DNA from: SAR92 clade bacterium H455
Lineage (GTDB): Bacteria > Pseudomonadota > Gammaproteobacteria > Pseudomonadales > Porticoccaceae
Assembly (NCBI GenBank): GCA_024802545.1
Contig: CP103416.1
Span: forward strand, 682,001 to 746,000
Length of the DNA stretch: 64,000 bases
Reading direction: 5' to 3'
The notes beneath the pieces are model-generated. The model ran no database searches and was not told where the DNA came from. It saw only the letters and a list, made by a program, of their open reading frames with translations. Of this stretch, positions 18,421 to 27,351 are shown in pieces. Positions within the stretch are counted from its first letter, which is position 1. Each line of letters opens with the position of its first letter. The translations under genes were made by a program, and so were the position numbers.

Positions 18421-19194
18421 ATGACAATACGTGGTTTTAATAAAAGAATGTATAAGTTGCACTTTTCGGCCATGAAAGTTAAAGAGAACATTTTAAGACC
18501 GCTCATTGAGAAGACCGAAAAAAATCGGATACTGAAGAATGGAGTTTCGTCAATTCCTATTATTATTAATAATTACAATCGATATTCTGCTTTTATTAAG
18601 TTGATTGATTGGTTACGTTTGGCAGGTTTTGTCAATATCATCGTTTTGGATAACCAATCGACCTATAAACCCCTTATTGAGTATTATAAGAATAATACTC
18701 AATTCAAATTAGTTCGTCTTGGGGGTAATTTTGGGCATATGGCGTTATGGGATACTGGCTATTATAAGAATATACGTAATGGCTATTATTGCTATACAGA
18801 CCCTGATGTTTTTCCCGTAAATGAGTGCCCCACGCGCCTTGTTACTCATTTGTTAGAGCTTCTTTGGAGGTATCCGAAAGTTTTGAAGGCAGGGCCTGGT
18901 TTGAGGTTGACAGATATTCCTGATTCCTATGCACAAAAAGAGAAGGTTCTGGAGTGGGAGTCAAAGTATTGGGCCTGTCCTATTGAACAGGAGGTTTATA
19001 ATGCCGCGATTGATACTACATTTGCGCTATATCGACCTCGAGTGCTTCATGATACTACGACACCAGCATTAAGGACTGGCGAACCATATGTGATGCATCA
19101 CTCCCCTTGGTACGAAGACAGTAATTCTCTCTCAGAAGAGGAAATATTTTACCGTGCCACCAAAACTCAAGGAATTTCATGGTGGTCTACTTGA
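18421..19194 (+). CDS. glycosyltransferase-like protein
   Basis: This 257-residue protein looks like a GT-A glycosyltransferase: SIPIIINNYNRY at 45-55, a LDNQST segment near 76-81, and a metal-binding DxD (TDPDVF, Asp127 and Asp129). Its family is not clear to me. It lies 1 bp after the flippase gene and is strongly AT-rich. Nothing is missing at the C-terminus that I can see, although an unannotated gap follows. Confidence 0.65.
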   Translation: MTIRGFNKRMYKLHFSAMKVKENILRPLIEKTEKNRILKNGVSSIPIIINNYNRYSAFIKLIDWLRLAGFVNIIVLDNQSTYKPLIEYYKNNTQFKLVRLGGNFGHMALWDTGYYKNIRNGYYCYTDPDVFPVNECPTRLVTHLLELLWRYPKVLKAGPGLRLTDIPDSYAQKEKVLEWESKYWACPIEQEVYNAAIDTTFALYRPRVLHDTTTPALRTGEPYVMHHSPWYEDSNSLSEEEIFYRATKTQGISWWST

Positions 19195-19540
19195 TTTAAT
19201 TCAATTTTCAAATAGTTGCCGCAGCGCTGGCTATCAGGAAGCTGGTTTAGTCAGTCAATATTCGCTTATGATTCTCGGGGCCAAGAGCAGGTGATAAGCC
19301 ATTCTACGGCATCAGGATGTGGAAGTGATAGAAAGCTCCGTAAAACAGTTTTGAAATCTTATCATCCTCCTAAGTAGCCGAGGCCTTCTTTATAGCATCG
19401 TCAATCATGGCCATAAGTGTGATGCGAATCTCTGAAGTGCGCAAATTTTCGGGCTACGTCACGTATAACTAATTACCGCACGGATATCTTTAATTACTTT
19501 AGTTACTATTTTAACTTCTATGTAGATGGAGTATTTATTG
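19195..19540. other. gene-free AT-rich gap in the variable block
   Basis: About 345 bp without a convincing reading frame, RNA gene or promoter. On the minus strand around 19380-19455 a short open stretch (LRTSEIRITLMAMIDDAIKK) is flanked by stops and could be a gene remnant, but I cannot name it. Confidence 0.4.
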
Positions 19541-21445
19541 ATGTTGAGGTTTAAGTACGTAATATGGGCTATAGCTCTGATTATTATGACGGGTTGTAAG
19601 ACAAGCCCGTCCACAGATGAAATTGCGGTTCCGAATTCAGCATCCATAGGTGTACCAAGCAGTCAATCTGAGGAAATAGTCACTAGCTCTGTGGCGGCTG
19701 ATGAGAGTACGGTGCCTGCACAAGTGGAGGCCTATAATGTTGTCCCCGGTGAGTTTAACTTATACCCCCGAGATACTAATGGTTGGGATAAAAATGGATG
19801 GTCGTTGATTTCGCCTTCGAAGGATTCTCGTCTAATCTATGTGAGCTCTTCAACGGGTGATGATGATACGGCTGAGGTTTATGCATTGCGGGATGTTCGG
19901 GCGGCAGAGGACCCTGGGCGGGTCAAGCCGTTTAAAACTATCTCGGCAGCAATGAATAGCGCTCGAGAGGGCTATCCAGACTGGGTACTCCTTCTCAAGG
20001 GTGATGTTTGGGAAGTTGATTACAATACGGATTTAAAAGCAGGTCGTTCAGTTACAGAACGTTCGGTCTTTGGTTCTTATGGTGTTGTTGGATCACGCCC
20101 GATTGTCAAGGTTGATTCTTCGGCAGGCCTAACGATTTGGGTTGATAAGAGTAATATCGTGGTCAGAGGTATAACTTTTTATGCTTACAAGCGCGACCCT
20201 GAAAGTTCCGATTTTATTGGCTGGGGATCTGTGGAAGACTCAATTGGAATAAGGATTTATTCTAAGAAAGGCTCTGTTAGGGGCTCAATCTTATTTGAAG
20301 GAAATGACCTAAATTATTTTAGTAAAGGGATCGAAATTGCTGGAAAAGGTGATGTTCTTGATATGGTTGTTCGACGGAATAGTATACGGAACTCATATAG
20401 CGAGAAATCTCACTCGCAGGGAATATCAGCGACGCATGTGTCTATGCTTTTAGAGGAAAACGTCTTCGATCATAACGGTTGGTATAAACAGCAAGTTGGT
20501 GGTGGGAATGAGATGTCCGAAGGCCAAGCAACTATGTTTAACCACAATACCTATTTTTCCAACTCTTTCAACACACAATTCATTCGAAATATATTTCTAC
20601 GCTCGTCTAGCATCCAGAATAAATGGACAGCTGAAGCTGTCTCCGATAGTAAGACTAATTCAATAAAATCGTATGAACTCCTGATGGAAGACAATGTTTA
20701 TGTAGGCGGTGAAATTGGCATTAGTGCTGGCGGTAACTTGGATTACGGTACCGGACCTCGCTGGAAAGATATATCGATTAAGAATAATGTGATGCTTGGG
20801 ATTGGTCGGGATCAACCTACAAATCGGAATTTGGGATGGTCTATTGATGCCAATGATTGGGATGGTGGATTGATTTGTGGGAATTATCTCTTACATACTG
20901 ACAATGCTTTTGTAAATAATCTTTATGGAATTAGGCTTTCTGGCCATAGTAATCGAGTAGCGATCTCGGAAAATACGATTCATGGATTAATTATGCCAAG
21001 ACCTGAAGGAGACTTGGCGGCAATAGCTATAACTGATGAACCTAAAGCGGACATTATTATATCTCAAAATAATGTACAGCTTAGAGATAGCAAAATGCAC
21101 ATTATCGTTGCAGATCAATTAGACTCAATTGTATTTAGAGATAATATATATTTATCGTCTTTGGATCGTGAGGAATGGTTCGGGTCGCTTGGTGAAGTTT
21201 ATGACATAGAGGAATGGCGGCTACGATCGGGCGATAATAATTCTACGGTAGGGCCTGTTTCATTTCTCGAGCCTAAGAGAACGTTCGAGACCTATCTTTT
21301 ATCTATAGGATTGTCTGGATCAATTGATGAGTTTTCAGCGCATGCATCAAATCAATCTGAAGGTAATTGGAATGCTGATTTGACTGCTCCTTCAATCCTC
21401 AGATATATACGGGAAGCTTATGGTGACCTCAAGTGTTCTCAGTAG
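19541..21445 (+). CDS. right-handed parallel beta-helix lipoprotein
   Basis: The product (634 residues from the ATG at 19541, which has GGAG 9 nt upstream) has a lipoprotein signal ending LIIMTGC. A Ser/Thr-rich linker follows. The main domain shows the repeated short strands of a pectate-lyase-like beta-helix (DLNYFSKGIEIAG, NVFDHNGWYKQQ, NTIHGLIMP). Such proteins in polysaccharide loci are lyases, epimerases or binding proteins. I see no motif that fixes which. The PFKTISAAMNSA motif is typical of the first coil. An ATG at 19526 in the same frame is possible. Confidence 0.75.
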   Translation: MLRFKYVIWAIALIIMTGCKTSPSTDEIAVPNSASIGVPSSQSEEIVTSSVAADESTVPAQVEAYNVVPGEFNLYPRDTNGWDKNGWSLISPSKDSRLIYVSSSTGDDDTAEVYALRDVRAAEDPGRVKPFKTISAAMNSAREGYPDWVLLLKGDVWEVDYNTDLKAGRSVTERSVFGSYGVVGSRPIVKVDSSAGLTIWVDKSNIVVRGITFYAYKRDPESSDFIGWGSVEDSIGIRIYSKKGSVRGSILFEGNDLNYFSKGIEIAGKGDVLDMVVRRNSIRNSYSEKSHSQGISATHVSMLLEENVFDHNGWYKQQVGGGNEMSEGQATMFNHNTYFSNSFNTQFIRNIFLRSSSIQNKWTAEAVSDSKTNSIKSYELLMEDNVYVGGEIGISAGGNLDYGTGPRWKDISIKNNVMLGIGRDQPTNRNLGWSIDANDWDGGLICGNYLLHTDNAFVNNLYGIRLSGHSNRVAISENTIHGLIMPRPEGDLAAIAITDEPKADIIISQNNVQLRDSKMHIIVADQLDSIVFRDNIYLSSLDREEWFGSLGEVYDIEEWRLRSGDNNSTVGPVSFLEPKRTFETYLLSIGLSGSIDEFSAHASNQSEGNWNADLTAPSILRYIREAYGDLKCSQ

Positions 21446-21611
21446 GAAGCGAGGGAATATATAGCGGCGTGTGATTTTTCTCGGGCATTGATTAAGTGGG
21501 TTGGAGGGCTGATTTGAAACTATACTAATGAGTGGGTCTTAGGGCATATTTTGACCGCCAATTAACAGGAATTGCCGCCAGGCGGAACCATACTGATGCG
21601 AAGGTCTAAAA

Positions 21612-22466
21612 ATGAATTACATCTATGTACTAACGCTAAGAAACGATTGTCTATTCTTACAGTTGACCCTGATTTCTGCCACTCTTTTGAGGAAAAAAAA
21701 CAAGTCAGCCACTATAATAATTGCAATTGATGAGTTTACAGAGCTTTCTCGGTTTCCTGTAGAGCATACGCTGCTTCTTAATCTAAATGTTGAAATAGTT
21801 ACTATACAAACATTTCAATCCGATTGCATTAAAAGCAGTCGCTTCTTAAAGCTTTTGCTACCAACTATAAGTGATGATAATTTCTGGTTTCTTGATAGTG
21901 ATACCTTGCCCTTAGTTAACATAGATAACGTAAATATCACGGGCCATATCGGTATGGTAAGAGATGAGAACAAAGATAAATCTGATTTCGGCCTCAACGA
22001 TTCTAACGTCGCCAAATGTAATGCTATGAAGTGGCCAGTGCCCAGATATCCTTATTATAATACTGGGGTTATGCTCGTACGCAATACATCCGAAGTCAGA
22101 GAGTTATTCAGTCAGGCGCATAAGCTTTGGCTGTCTGCATGTTCATCTGGAATCGTTTATGGCGATCAATTGCCGTTTAATACTGCCATCGCCACTAGCT
22201 CCAATATCAATATCTCGCTGCTTGATGATACGTATAATGCCCAGATAAGACCGGCACCGTGGCTGGCATCTCGGGCGAAGGTTTTGCATATTTACTCGGG
22301 ATCCTTAACTAAACGCAAGGATACTGTTTTGCATGCTCTCGTGTCCGACTTAAGAGACAACGGTATTTTGAGGCATGATCTTCTTGATCGTCTATTGAGT
22401 AAGAAGAATCCATGGCTTAAAAATTCATGGCAGGCAGTCCTGTTTCCTATAAGAAAGATTTTTTAA
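21612..22466 (+). CDS. GT-A type glycosyltransferase (GT8-like)
   Basis: The 284-residue protein starts MNYIYVLTLRNDC and has FWFLDSDTLPL with a DxD metal site (Asp95, Asp97). YYNTGVMLV and GDQLPFN follow, the order seen in GT8-like nucleotide-sugar transferases. A C-terminal histidine (VLHIYSG) fits the third metal ligand. Acceptor and donor are unknown. It is AT-rich like its neighbours and has 165 bp of odd non-coding DNA in front of it. Confidence 0.7.
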   Translation: MNYIYVLTLRNDCLFLQLTLISATLLRKKNKSATIIIAIDEFTELSRFPVEHTLLLNLNVEIVTIQTFQSDCIKSSRFLKLLLPTISDDNFWFLDSDTLPLVNIDNVNITGHIGMVRDENKDKSDFGLNDSNVAKCNAMKWPVPRYPYYNTGVMLVRNTSEVRELFSQAHKLWLSACSSGIVYGDQLPFNTAIATSSNINISLLDDTYNAQIRPAPWLASRAKVLHIYSGSLTKRKDTVLHALVSDLRDNGILRHDLLDRLLSKKNPWLKNSWQAVLFPIRKIF

Positions 22467-22486
22467 TGCGTTACTAATCAAAGATG

Positions 22487-23689
22487 TTAGTTATCGAACT
22501 GAACGTTGTTCCCAAGAAGGTGGTTTATCCTTCGTTGATATGTTAAGTCAAAGTGGTTTTCTTTTGCCATTTCAATGCTGTTATGAGATTTTTGAGATAT
22601 AAGGTTCCGCTGTGTATTTAGCCGCGCTACTAGCTCAGCTATTGCTGTTATATCGTTCATTGGGACTGACCACCCAATATCATTTTTAGATAGAATTCCG
22701 GCGAATGCTTCGTTTGCATATCCTACGATTGGAATCCCACAAGCTAGAGTTTCGAGGTATGTACATGATGGATCGCCTTGTTTATGGAGGCATATAAATA
22801 GGTCAGTTTTTTCTTTAAGTTCAGGTAATAGAGTTTTATGGAAATCAACCGGGCCTTTTAAAAATACCTTTTCTGTGAGGTGCTTCTCATGAGTTTGACT
22901 TCGTATATATTCATCTAAGCTGCCAGTTCCATAGATTGTAAATGTAAAATCCACTCCTTTTTTATCTAATGCTTCCGCGACCTTAATCAGATCATCAGCT
23001 CCTTTTATTTTGATTAATCGACCGGAAAATGCCAGCCTAAGCGGCTTACCTTCCTTTAGGTAGCAAAGGCGCTTTTTGATTTCCATAGGAGAAATGATAT
23101 CCTTGAGTTTTATCCGATTGTCAAAGTATAAAAGATCATCTTTATATTGTGAGCTATAGCTTTCAAATGAAGGAACTCCATTAGCTTGTACGCCATCGGA
23201 GAGTTTAAAGGCTTTCAATCGACGAGCTTCTTGTCGAATACAAAATATAGCCCTTTTTAGCTGATGTAATAGTGTTGGTGAATTAAGAGCAACAATTTTC
23301 AATTGTACCTTTAAAGGTTTTTCAATAATGTATATACAGCGAATTGATCTTTTATTGCAGATATGACTTATGTGCAGTAGGTCATTGTTGTCCCCAGACG
23401 CCAAAACAGTATCAGACCCTGATAAGTGAGAGTCATTAATACTGCGGCAACTATCCACTATCTGAATTTCAAACTTAAGCTTTCTTATTGGGATGGTGAC
23501 AAGCCCAAATGCTGGTAGTTCTTGGGAACTCACTCTTATTACACAACGGACCGTGCCGGGCCAAAGTCTACAATACTCCGACAGTCCATCGTAGAATTTT
23601 TTATCAAAAGTTATGTTACTACACTGTGTCCATATAGGAACGGAGGGCAGTATGGTTAGTAACCTAGGTAGTTTTTGAAATTTTTCCAT
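22487..23689 (-). CDS. glycosyltransferase family 4 protein
   Basis: A 400-residue GT-B transferase. The C-terminal domain has RLAFSGRLIKIKGADDLI, then TFTIYGTGSLDEY and the donor-binding EX7E-like region (SCTYLETLACGIPIVGY). The N-terminal half is divergent. It is the only gene on the minus strand within the polysaccharide locus (8-38 kb), lying tail-to-tail with the GT8-like gene and head-to-head with the next GT2 gene. It therefore needs its own promoter and may be a late insertion. Confidence 0.8.
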   Translation of the reverse strand: MEKFQKLPRLLTILPSVPIWTQCSNITFDKKFYDGLSEYCRLWPGTVRCVIRVSSQELPAFGLVTIPIRKLKFEIQIVDSCRSINDSHLSGSDTVLASGDNNDLLHISHICNKRSIRCIYIIEKPLKVQLKIVALNSPTLLHQLKRAIFCIRQEARRLKAFKLSDGVQANGVPSFESYSSQYKDDLLYFDNRIKLKDIISPMEIKKRLCYLKEGKPLRLAFSGRLIKIKGADDLIKVAEALDKKGVDFTFTIYGTGSLDEYIRSQTHEKHLTEKVFLKGPVDFHKTLLPELKEKTDLFICLHKQGDPSCTYLETLACGIPIVGYANEAFAGILSKNDIGWSVPMNDITAIAELVARLNTQRNLISQKSHNSIEMAKENHFDLTYQRRINHLLGNNVQFDN

Positions 23690-23745
23690 TTGGACCTTGT
23701 TGTTTGACTATACTTTTAGCTCGTAATCTTAAAGTGTTCTTTTTA

Positions 23746-24714
23746 ATGCATGTAACAATCGTTATTGTAAACTTCCGAACACCAGAGCTGACTATTCAGT
23801 GTCTTCACGCTTTGAGCGTCAGTCAGGATAGTAAAATTAAATTCAATGTGCTAATCATAGACAATAAATCAGCTGACGACTCGATATTGCAGATAAACGA
23901 GTGGATAGAAAATTCAGGATCTCCACGCGAGATGAAACTTATAGAGAATTGCGTTAATAACGGGTTTTCTTCTGGTAATAATGTCGGGATTAATGAGTCC
24001 ACAAGCGAATATATTCTATTACTTAACAGCGATAGCCTTGTTAGTTATCAATCGATCGAGTTGTTAGTAAAGCTCCTTCAGGATAATCCGAATGTTGGGA
24101 TTGCATCGCCGAGGTTGGAGTGGCCTGATGGAAGGCCACAAGAAAGTTGTTTCCGCTTTCAGAGGCCAATCAGTGAGTTAATCAGCTCAGCATGTACCGG
24201 ACTGGTTACTAGTCTATTACGGCGTTATGAGGTGGCTCTTGCCGTTAGTGAGGAGGTTTCGTGTCCAGAGTGGACAAGCTTTGCCTGTGTGATGATCCGC
24301 AGAGAGGTATTTGATCAGGTGGGACTCTTGGATGAAGGGTTCTTTATGTATTTTGAGGATGTAGATTTCTGCCGCCGAGCGCGAGCAGCGGGTTGGGGGG
24401 TTCTTTGCAGCCCTGAGGCGCGGGCTGTCCATCTCCGTGGTGGCAGCTCTCCGCTAAAGAGTCAGGCGGCGCAAAAGAAACGATTGCCAAGGTACTTCTA
24501 TGAGTCGAGGACGCGATACTACTACAGGTACTTTGGATATCTGGGCTTATTTACGGCAAATATTTTCTGGCATCTTGGTTGGACCATTGCAATGGTCCGA
24601 AAGTTGGTAGACAGAGACTATAAGCCCAACGTTTGTGAAAAACAGTGGCGCGACATCTGGACCAATTTCTTTAATCCAACAGCGCCTTATACTCATCCGG
24701 ACAATTACTCATGA
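23746..24714 (+). CDS. glycosyltransferase family 2 (rhamnosyltransferase-like)
   Basis: From the ATG at 23746 the 322-residue protein begins MHVTIVIVNFRTPEL. It carries the GT2 features LIIDNKSADDS, LLLNSDSLV (DxD-like) and FMYFEDVDFCRRARAAGW, a block typical of rhamnosyltransferase-like GT2 enzymes. The reading frame also opens at a TTG at 23704, but the added residues are unlike the family. It overlaps the sulfotransferase gene by 4 bp (ATGA). Confidence 0.85.
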   Translation: MHVTIVIVNFRTPELTIQCLHALSVSQDSKIKFNVLIIDNKSADDSILQINEWIENSGSPREMKLIENCVNNGFSSGNNVGINESTSEYILLLNSDSLVSYQSIELLVKLLQDNPNVGIASPRLEWPDGRPQESCFRFQRPISELISSACTGLVTSLLRRYEVALAVSEEVSCPEWTSFACVMIRREVFDQVGLLDEGFFMYFEDVDFCRRARAAGWGVLCSPEARAVHLRGGSSPLKSQAAQKKRLPRYFYESRTRYYYRYFGYLGLFTANIFWHLGWTIAMVRKLVDRDYKPNVCEKQWRDIWTNFFNPTAPYTHPDNYS

Positions 24715-25616
24715 GCAAACTTGGCCGTACACCTGATTTCATAATTATTGGCGCTATGAAAAGCGCCACTAGCACGCTGCACAAACAGCTTGGTGCACAG
24801 CCTGGTATTTTTATGTCGACGCCGAAGGAGCCTAACTTCTTTAGCGATGACCCAATTTATAAGAGAGGTTTAAATTGGTACCGAGGGCTTTTTAGTGAGG
24901 CGCGAGCAGATGATATCTGTGGAGAGTCGAGTACCCATTACACTAAGCTTCCGGATTATCCGGATACTCTCCAGCGATTAAAGAGCGCTATTGCCAATCC
25001 TAAGTTGATTTATGTGATGCGCCACCCAGTGGATAGGCTAGTTTCTCACTATATGCATCAATGGTCGGAAGGGGTGATTACCTGTGATATCAATCAGGCG
25101 ATTGATCGCTACCCGGAGTTGATCAACTACAGCTGTTATGGCAAACAGTTGGCTCCAGTTATTGATACCTTTGGTAGAGAGGCTTTGATGCTGATGTTGT
25201 TTAATGATTTGAAAGCATGGCCTCAGGCATCGCTGGAGCTGATTGGCAGTTTTATTGGCGTGGCAGATCCAGCAGCGCTGCGCTGGAACTATCAAGAGGG
25301 GCCAGATAATGTCTCGAAGAATAGGATTAGGCGGTTTTACGGTTATGAACTGCTAGTTAATTCACGGCCAATGGAGTGGATAAGACGTACCTTTGTGCCT
25401 CAGGAGATAAGAGATCGTATAAAAGGACATTTGACCATGGGTCAGAGACCTCAACTCTCTGAGTCTCAATTAGCCAAGGTTACGAAAGTCTTTGACCAGG
25501 ATCTTAAGCTGTTGAGCGAATGGTTGGGATTCGAAGTGAACTGCAAAAACTTTAGTCAAGCATCCTTTTTGACTGAACGCAGCATTGAGCTAAGTCATAC
25601 AGCAAAGTCAAAATAG
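24711..25616 (+). CDS. sulfotransferase
   Basis: A 301-residue soluble PAPS-dependent sulfotransferase. The 5'-phosphosulfate loop is IIIGAMKSATSTL (about 11-23) and the 3'-phosphate site is YVMRHPVDRLVSHY (about 103-116), followed by a KEPNFFSDD region typical of carbohydrate sulfotransferases. It implies that the polymer, or a sugar of its repeat unit, is sulfated, a trait often associated with marine polysaccharides. It is coupled to the GT2 gene in front and followed by a 170-bp gap. Confidence 0.85.
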   Translation: MSKLGRTPDFIIIGAMKSATSTLHKQLGAQPGIFMSTPKEPNFFSDDPIYKRGLNWYRGLFSEARADDICGESSTHYTKLPDYPDTLQRLKSAIANPKLIYVMRHPVDRLVSHYMHQWSEGVITCDINQAIDRYPELINYSCYGKQLAPVIDTFGREALMLMLFNDLKAWPQASLELIGSFIGVADPAALRWNYQEGPDNVSKNRIRRFYGYELLVNSRPMEWIRRTFVPQEIRDRIKGHLTMGQRPQLSESQLAKVTKVFDQDLKLLSEWLGFEVNCKNFSQASFLTERSIELSHTAKSK

Positions 25617-25786
25617 ACTATATTTATAGCTGTAAGTCATTATGTGAACCAGTTGGCTAAACAAAGTAAAAGTCTGTCTCAAACCTTCTTTGATGTTTCC
25701 TTGGTAGTTAGTGTTAAGTAAGCTTGCTTTTAGTTTGATGGTTTTAGCCCGACAAAGGATTTCGATAGCTACTCATTAGAGAATAT

Positions 25787-26740
25787 ATGGACGATTCTTA
25801 TTTACTGATTTCGCCTTGCCGAAATGAAGCTGAGTTTATGGTGAAGACGCTAGATAGCGTTGTTAGTCAGTCGCTCCGCCCTGCCAAATGGATTATCGTC
25901 GATGATGGCTCTACCGACGCCACACCAGAAATTCTTCGTCAATATTCTGAAAAGTATGACTTTATCGAAATCGTCACCCGCAATAACCGCGGCCATCGGA
26001 GCGTTGGGCCTGGTGTTATTGAGGCTTTTTATGCGGGTTTGGATGCGGTTGATTTAAATGATTATGAGTATCTTTGTAAGCTTGATTTGGATCTAGAGCT
26101 ACCAAACACTTACTTCGAGACTCTGATTGCACGCATGCAGGCTAATCCGAGAATTGGCACTTGCAGCGGAAAACCCTACAACCGGCGTGATGACAGGTTG
26201 GTTAGCGAAAAGCGCGGTGACGAGATGTCGGTCGGTATGACGAAATTGTATCGAGTTAGTTGTTTTGAACAGATCGGTGGTTTTGTCTCTGAGGTGATGT
26301 GGGATGCTATTGATTGCCATCGATGCCGGCAGCTTGGTTGGATTGCCTGCAGTTGGGACGACCCTGAATTGCGCTTTGTACACCTCAGAGTGATGGGTTC
26401 AAGTCAGGATAATGTGTATATGGGGCGGATGCGTCATGGCTATGGGCAGTATTTTATGGGTACTGGTATTGTTTATATGTTTGCAACGTCTGTTTATCGG
26501 ATGTTACATCCACCGTATTTGTTCGGTGGTATAGCTATGTTCTGGGGTTATCTTAAGAGTGCCGCGAAAAGGCTTCCTCGATACCGAGACAAGGAGCTAC
26601 GAAAATTTATTAACACCTATCAATGGCGCTGTCTTTTGCTGGGAAAGCACAAGGCGACGGAGCTGCTAAATGACAAGCAAAAAACTGTCTGGAAGGCATC
26701 AGGACAGAGCGGCAACATTGGAGTTGCGCAAAAGAGCTAA
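25787..26740 (+). CDS. glycosyltransferase family 2
   Basis: A 317-residue GT2 enzyme with KWIIVDDGSTDATPEIL near 35-51, a DxD site in CKLDLDLELP, and RMRHGYGQYFMGTG further on. A hydrophobic segment near 225-245 suggests membrane association. It begins a second run of more GC-rich genes that includes the heptose pathway. The sugar transferred is unknown. The upstream 170 bp may hold a promoter, but I see no clear -35/-10 pair. Confidence 0.85.
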   Translation: MDDSYLLISPCRNEAEFMVKTLDSVVSQSLRPAKWIIVDDGSTDATPEILRQYSEKYDFIEIVTRNNRGHRSVGPGVIEAFYAGLDAVDLNDYEYLCKLDLDLELPNTYFETLIARMQANPRIGTCSGKPYNRRDDRLVSEKRGDEMSVGMTKLYRVSCFEQIGGFVSEVMWDAIDCHRCRQLGWIACSWDDPELRFVHLRVMGSSQDNVYMGRMRHGYGQYFMGTGIVYMFATSVYRMLHPPYLFGGIAMFWGYLKSAAKRLPRYRDKELRKFINTYQWRCLLLGKHKATELLNDKQKTVWKASGQSGNIGVAQKS

Positions 26741-26754
26741 CAAGGAGAATAGAA

Positions 26755-27351
26755 ATGGATTTCATGGAGTTTGTAGAGGATTACTACCAGCAATATATTC
26801 GGGTGCTGAACGCGTTCGATAAGTTATCTCTCGAACCTGTGCTGGATACCTTTCTCGATGTTAGAGACAAAGGTGGCACTCTTTGGGTGGCTGGCAACGG
26901 CGGCAGTGCAGCGATTGGTGATCACACTGTGTGCGATGTGACCAAAGGCACTCATACAGAGGGTGAGCCGACGATTAAGTCGATTTCCCTGACATCGAAT
27001 ACGGCTATGTTAACGGCTCTGGGCAATGACCTTGATTACGAGCAGGTTTTTAGTCAGCAGCTTAAATATTATCTCGGAAAAAATGATGCGTTGTTGCTGG
27101 TGAGTTCCAGCGGCAACTCGCCCAATGTGGTTAAAGCCTGTGAATACGCGAATAGCCGCGGTGTGCCAACGATTGCCTTTGTTGGGTTTAAGGGCGGTAA
27201 GCTACGCGATATTGCCAAGCACTGTGTGTGGATTCCGATTGAAAATTACGGCATGGCGGAAGATGCCCACCAGAGTCTTATGCATGTTACTACCCAATAC
27301 ATCATGGCCTATGCAAACCAGCGTGTAGCTGCAGAGGCCCAGTGTGACTGA
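26755..27351 (+). CDS. gmhA: SIS-domain sugar isomerase, GmhA-like
   Basis: The 198-residue protein has the SIS fold of sedoheptulose-7-phosphate isomerase: WVAGNGGSAAIGDH (44-57), LTSNTAMLTALGNDLDYEQVFSQQ and LLVSSSGNSPNVV. GmhA converts sedoheptulose 7-phosphate to D-glycero-D-manno-heptose 7-phosphate. The assignment is supported by hddA- and hddC-like genes a few kilobases downstream. AAGGAG precedes the ATG. It overlaps the next gene by 8 bp. Confidence 0.82.
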   Translation: MDFMEFVEDYYQQYIRVLNAFDKLSLEPVLDTFLDVRDKGGTLWVAGNGGSAAIGDHTVCDVTKGTHTEGEPTIKSISLTSNTAMLTALGNDLDYEQVFSQQLKYYLGKNDALLLVSSSGNSPNVVKACEYANSRGVPTIAFVGFKGGKLRDIAKHCVWIPIENYGMAEDAHQSLMHVTTQYIMAYANQRVAAEAQCD

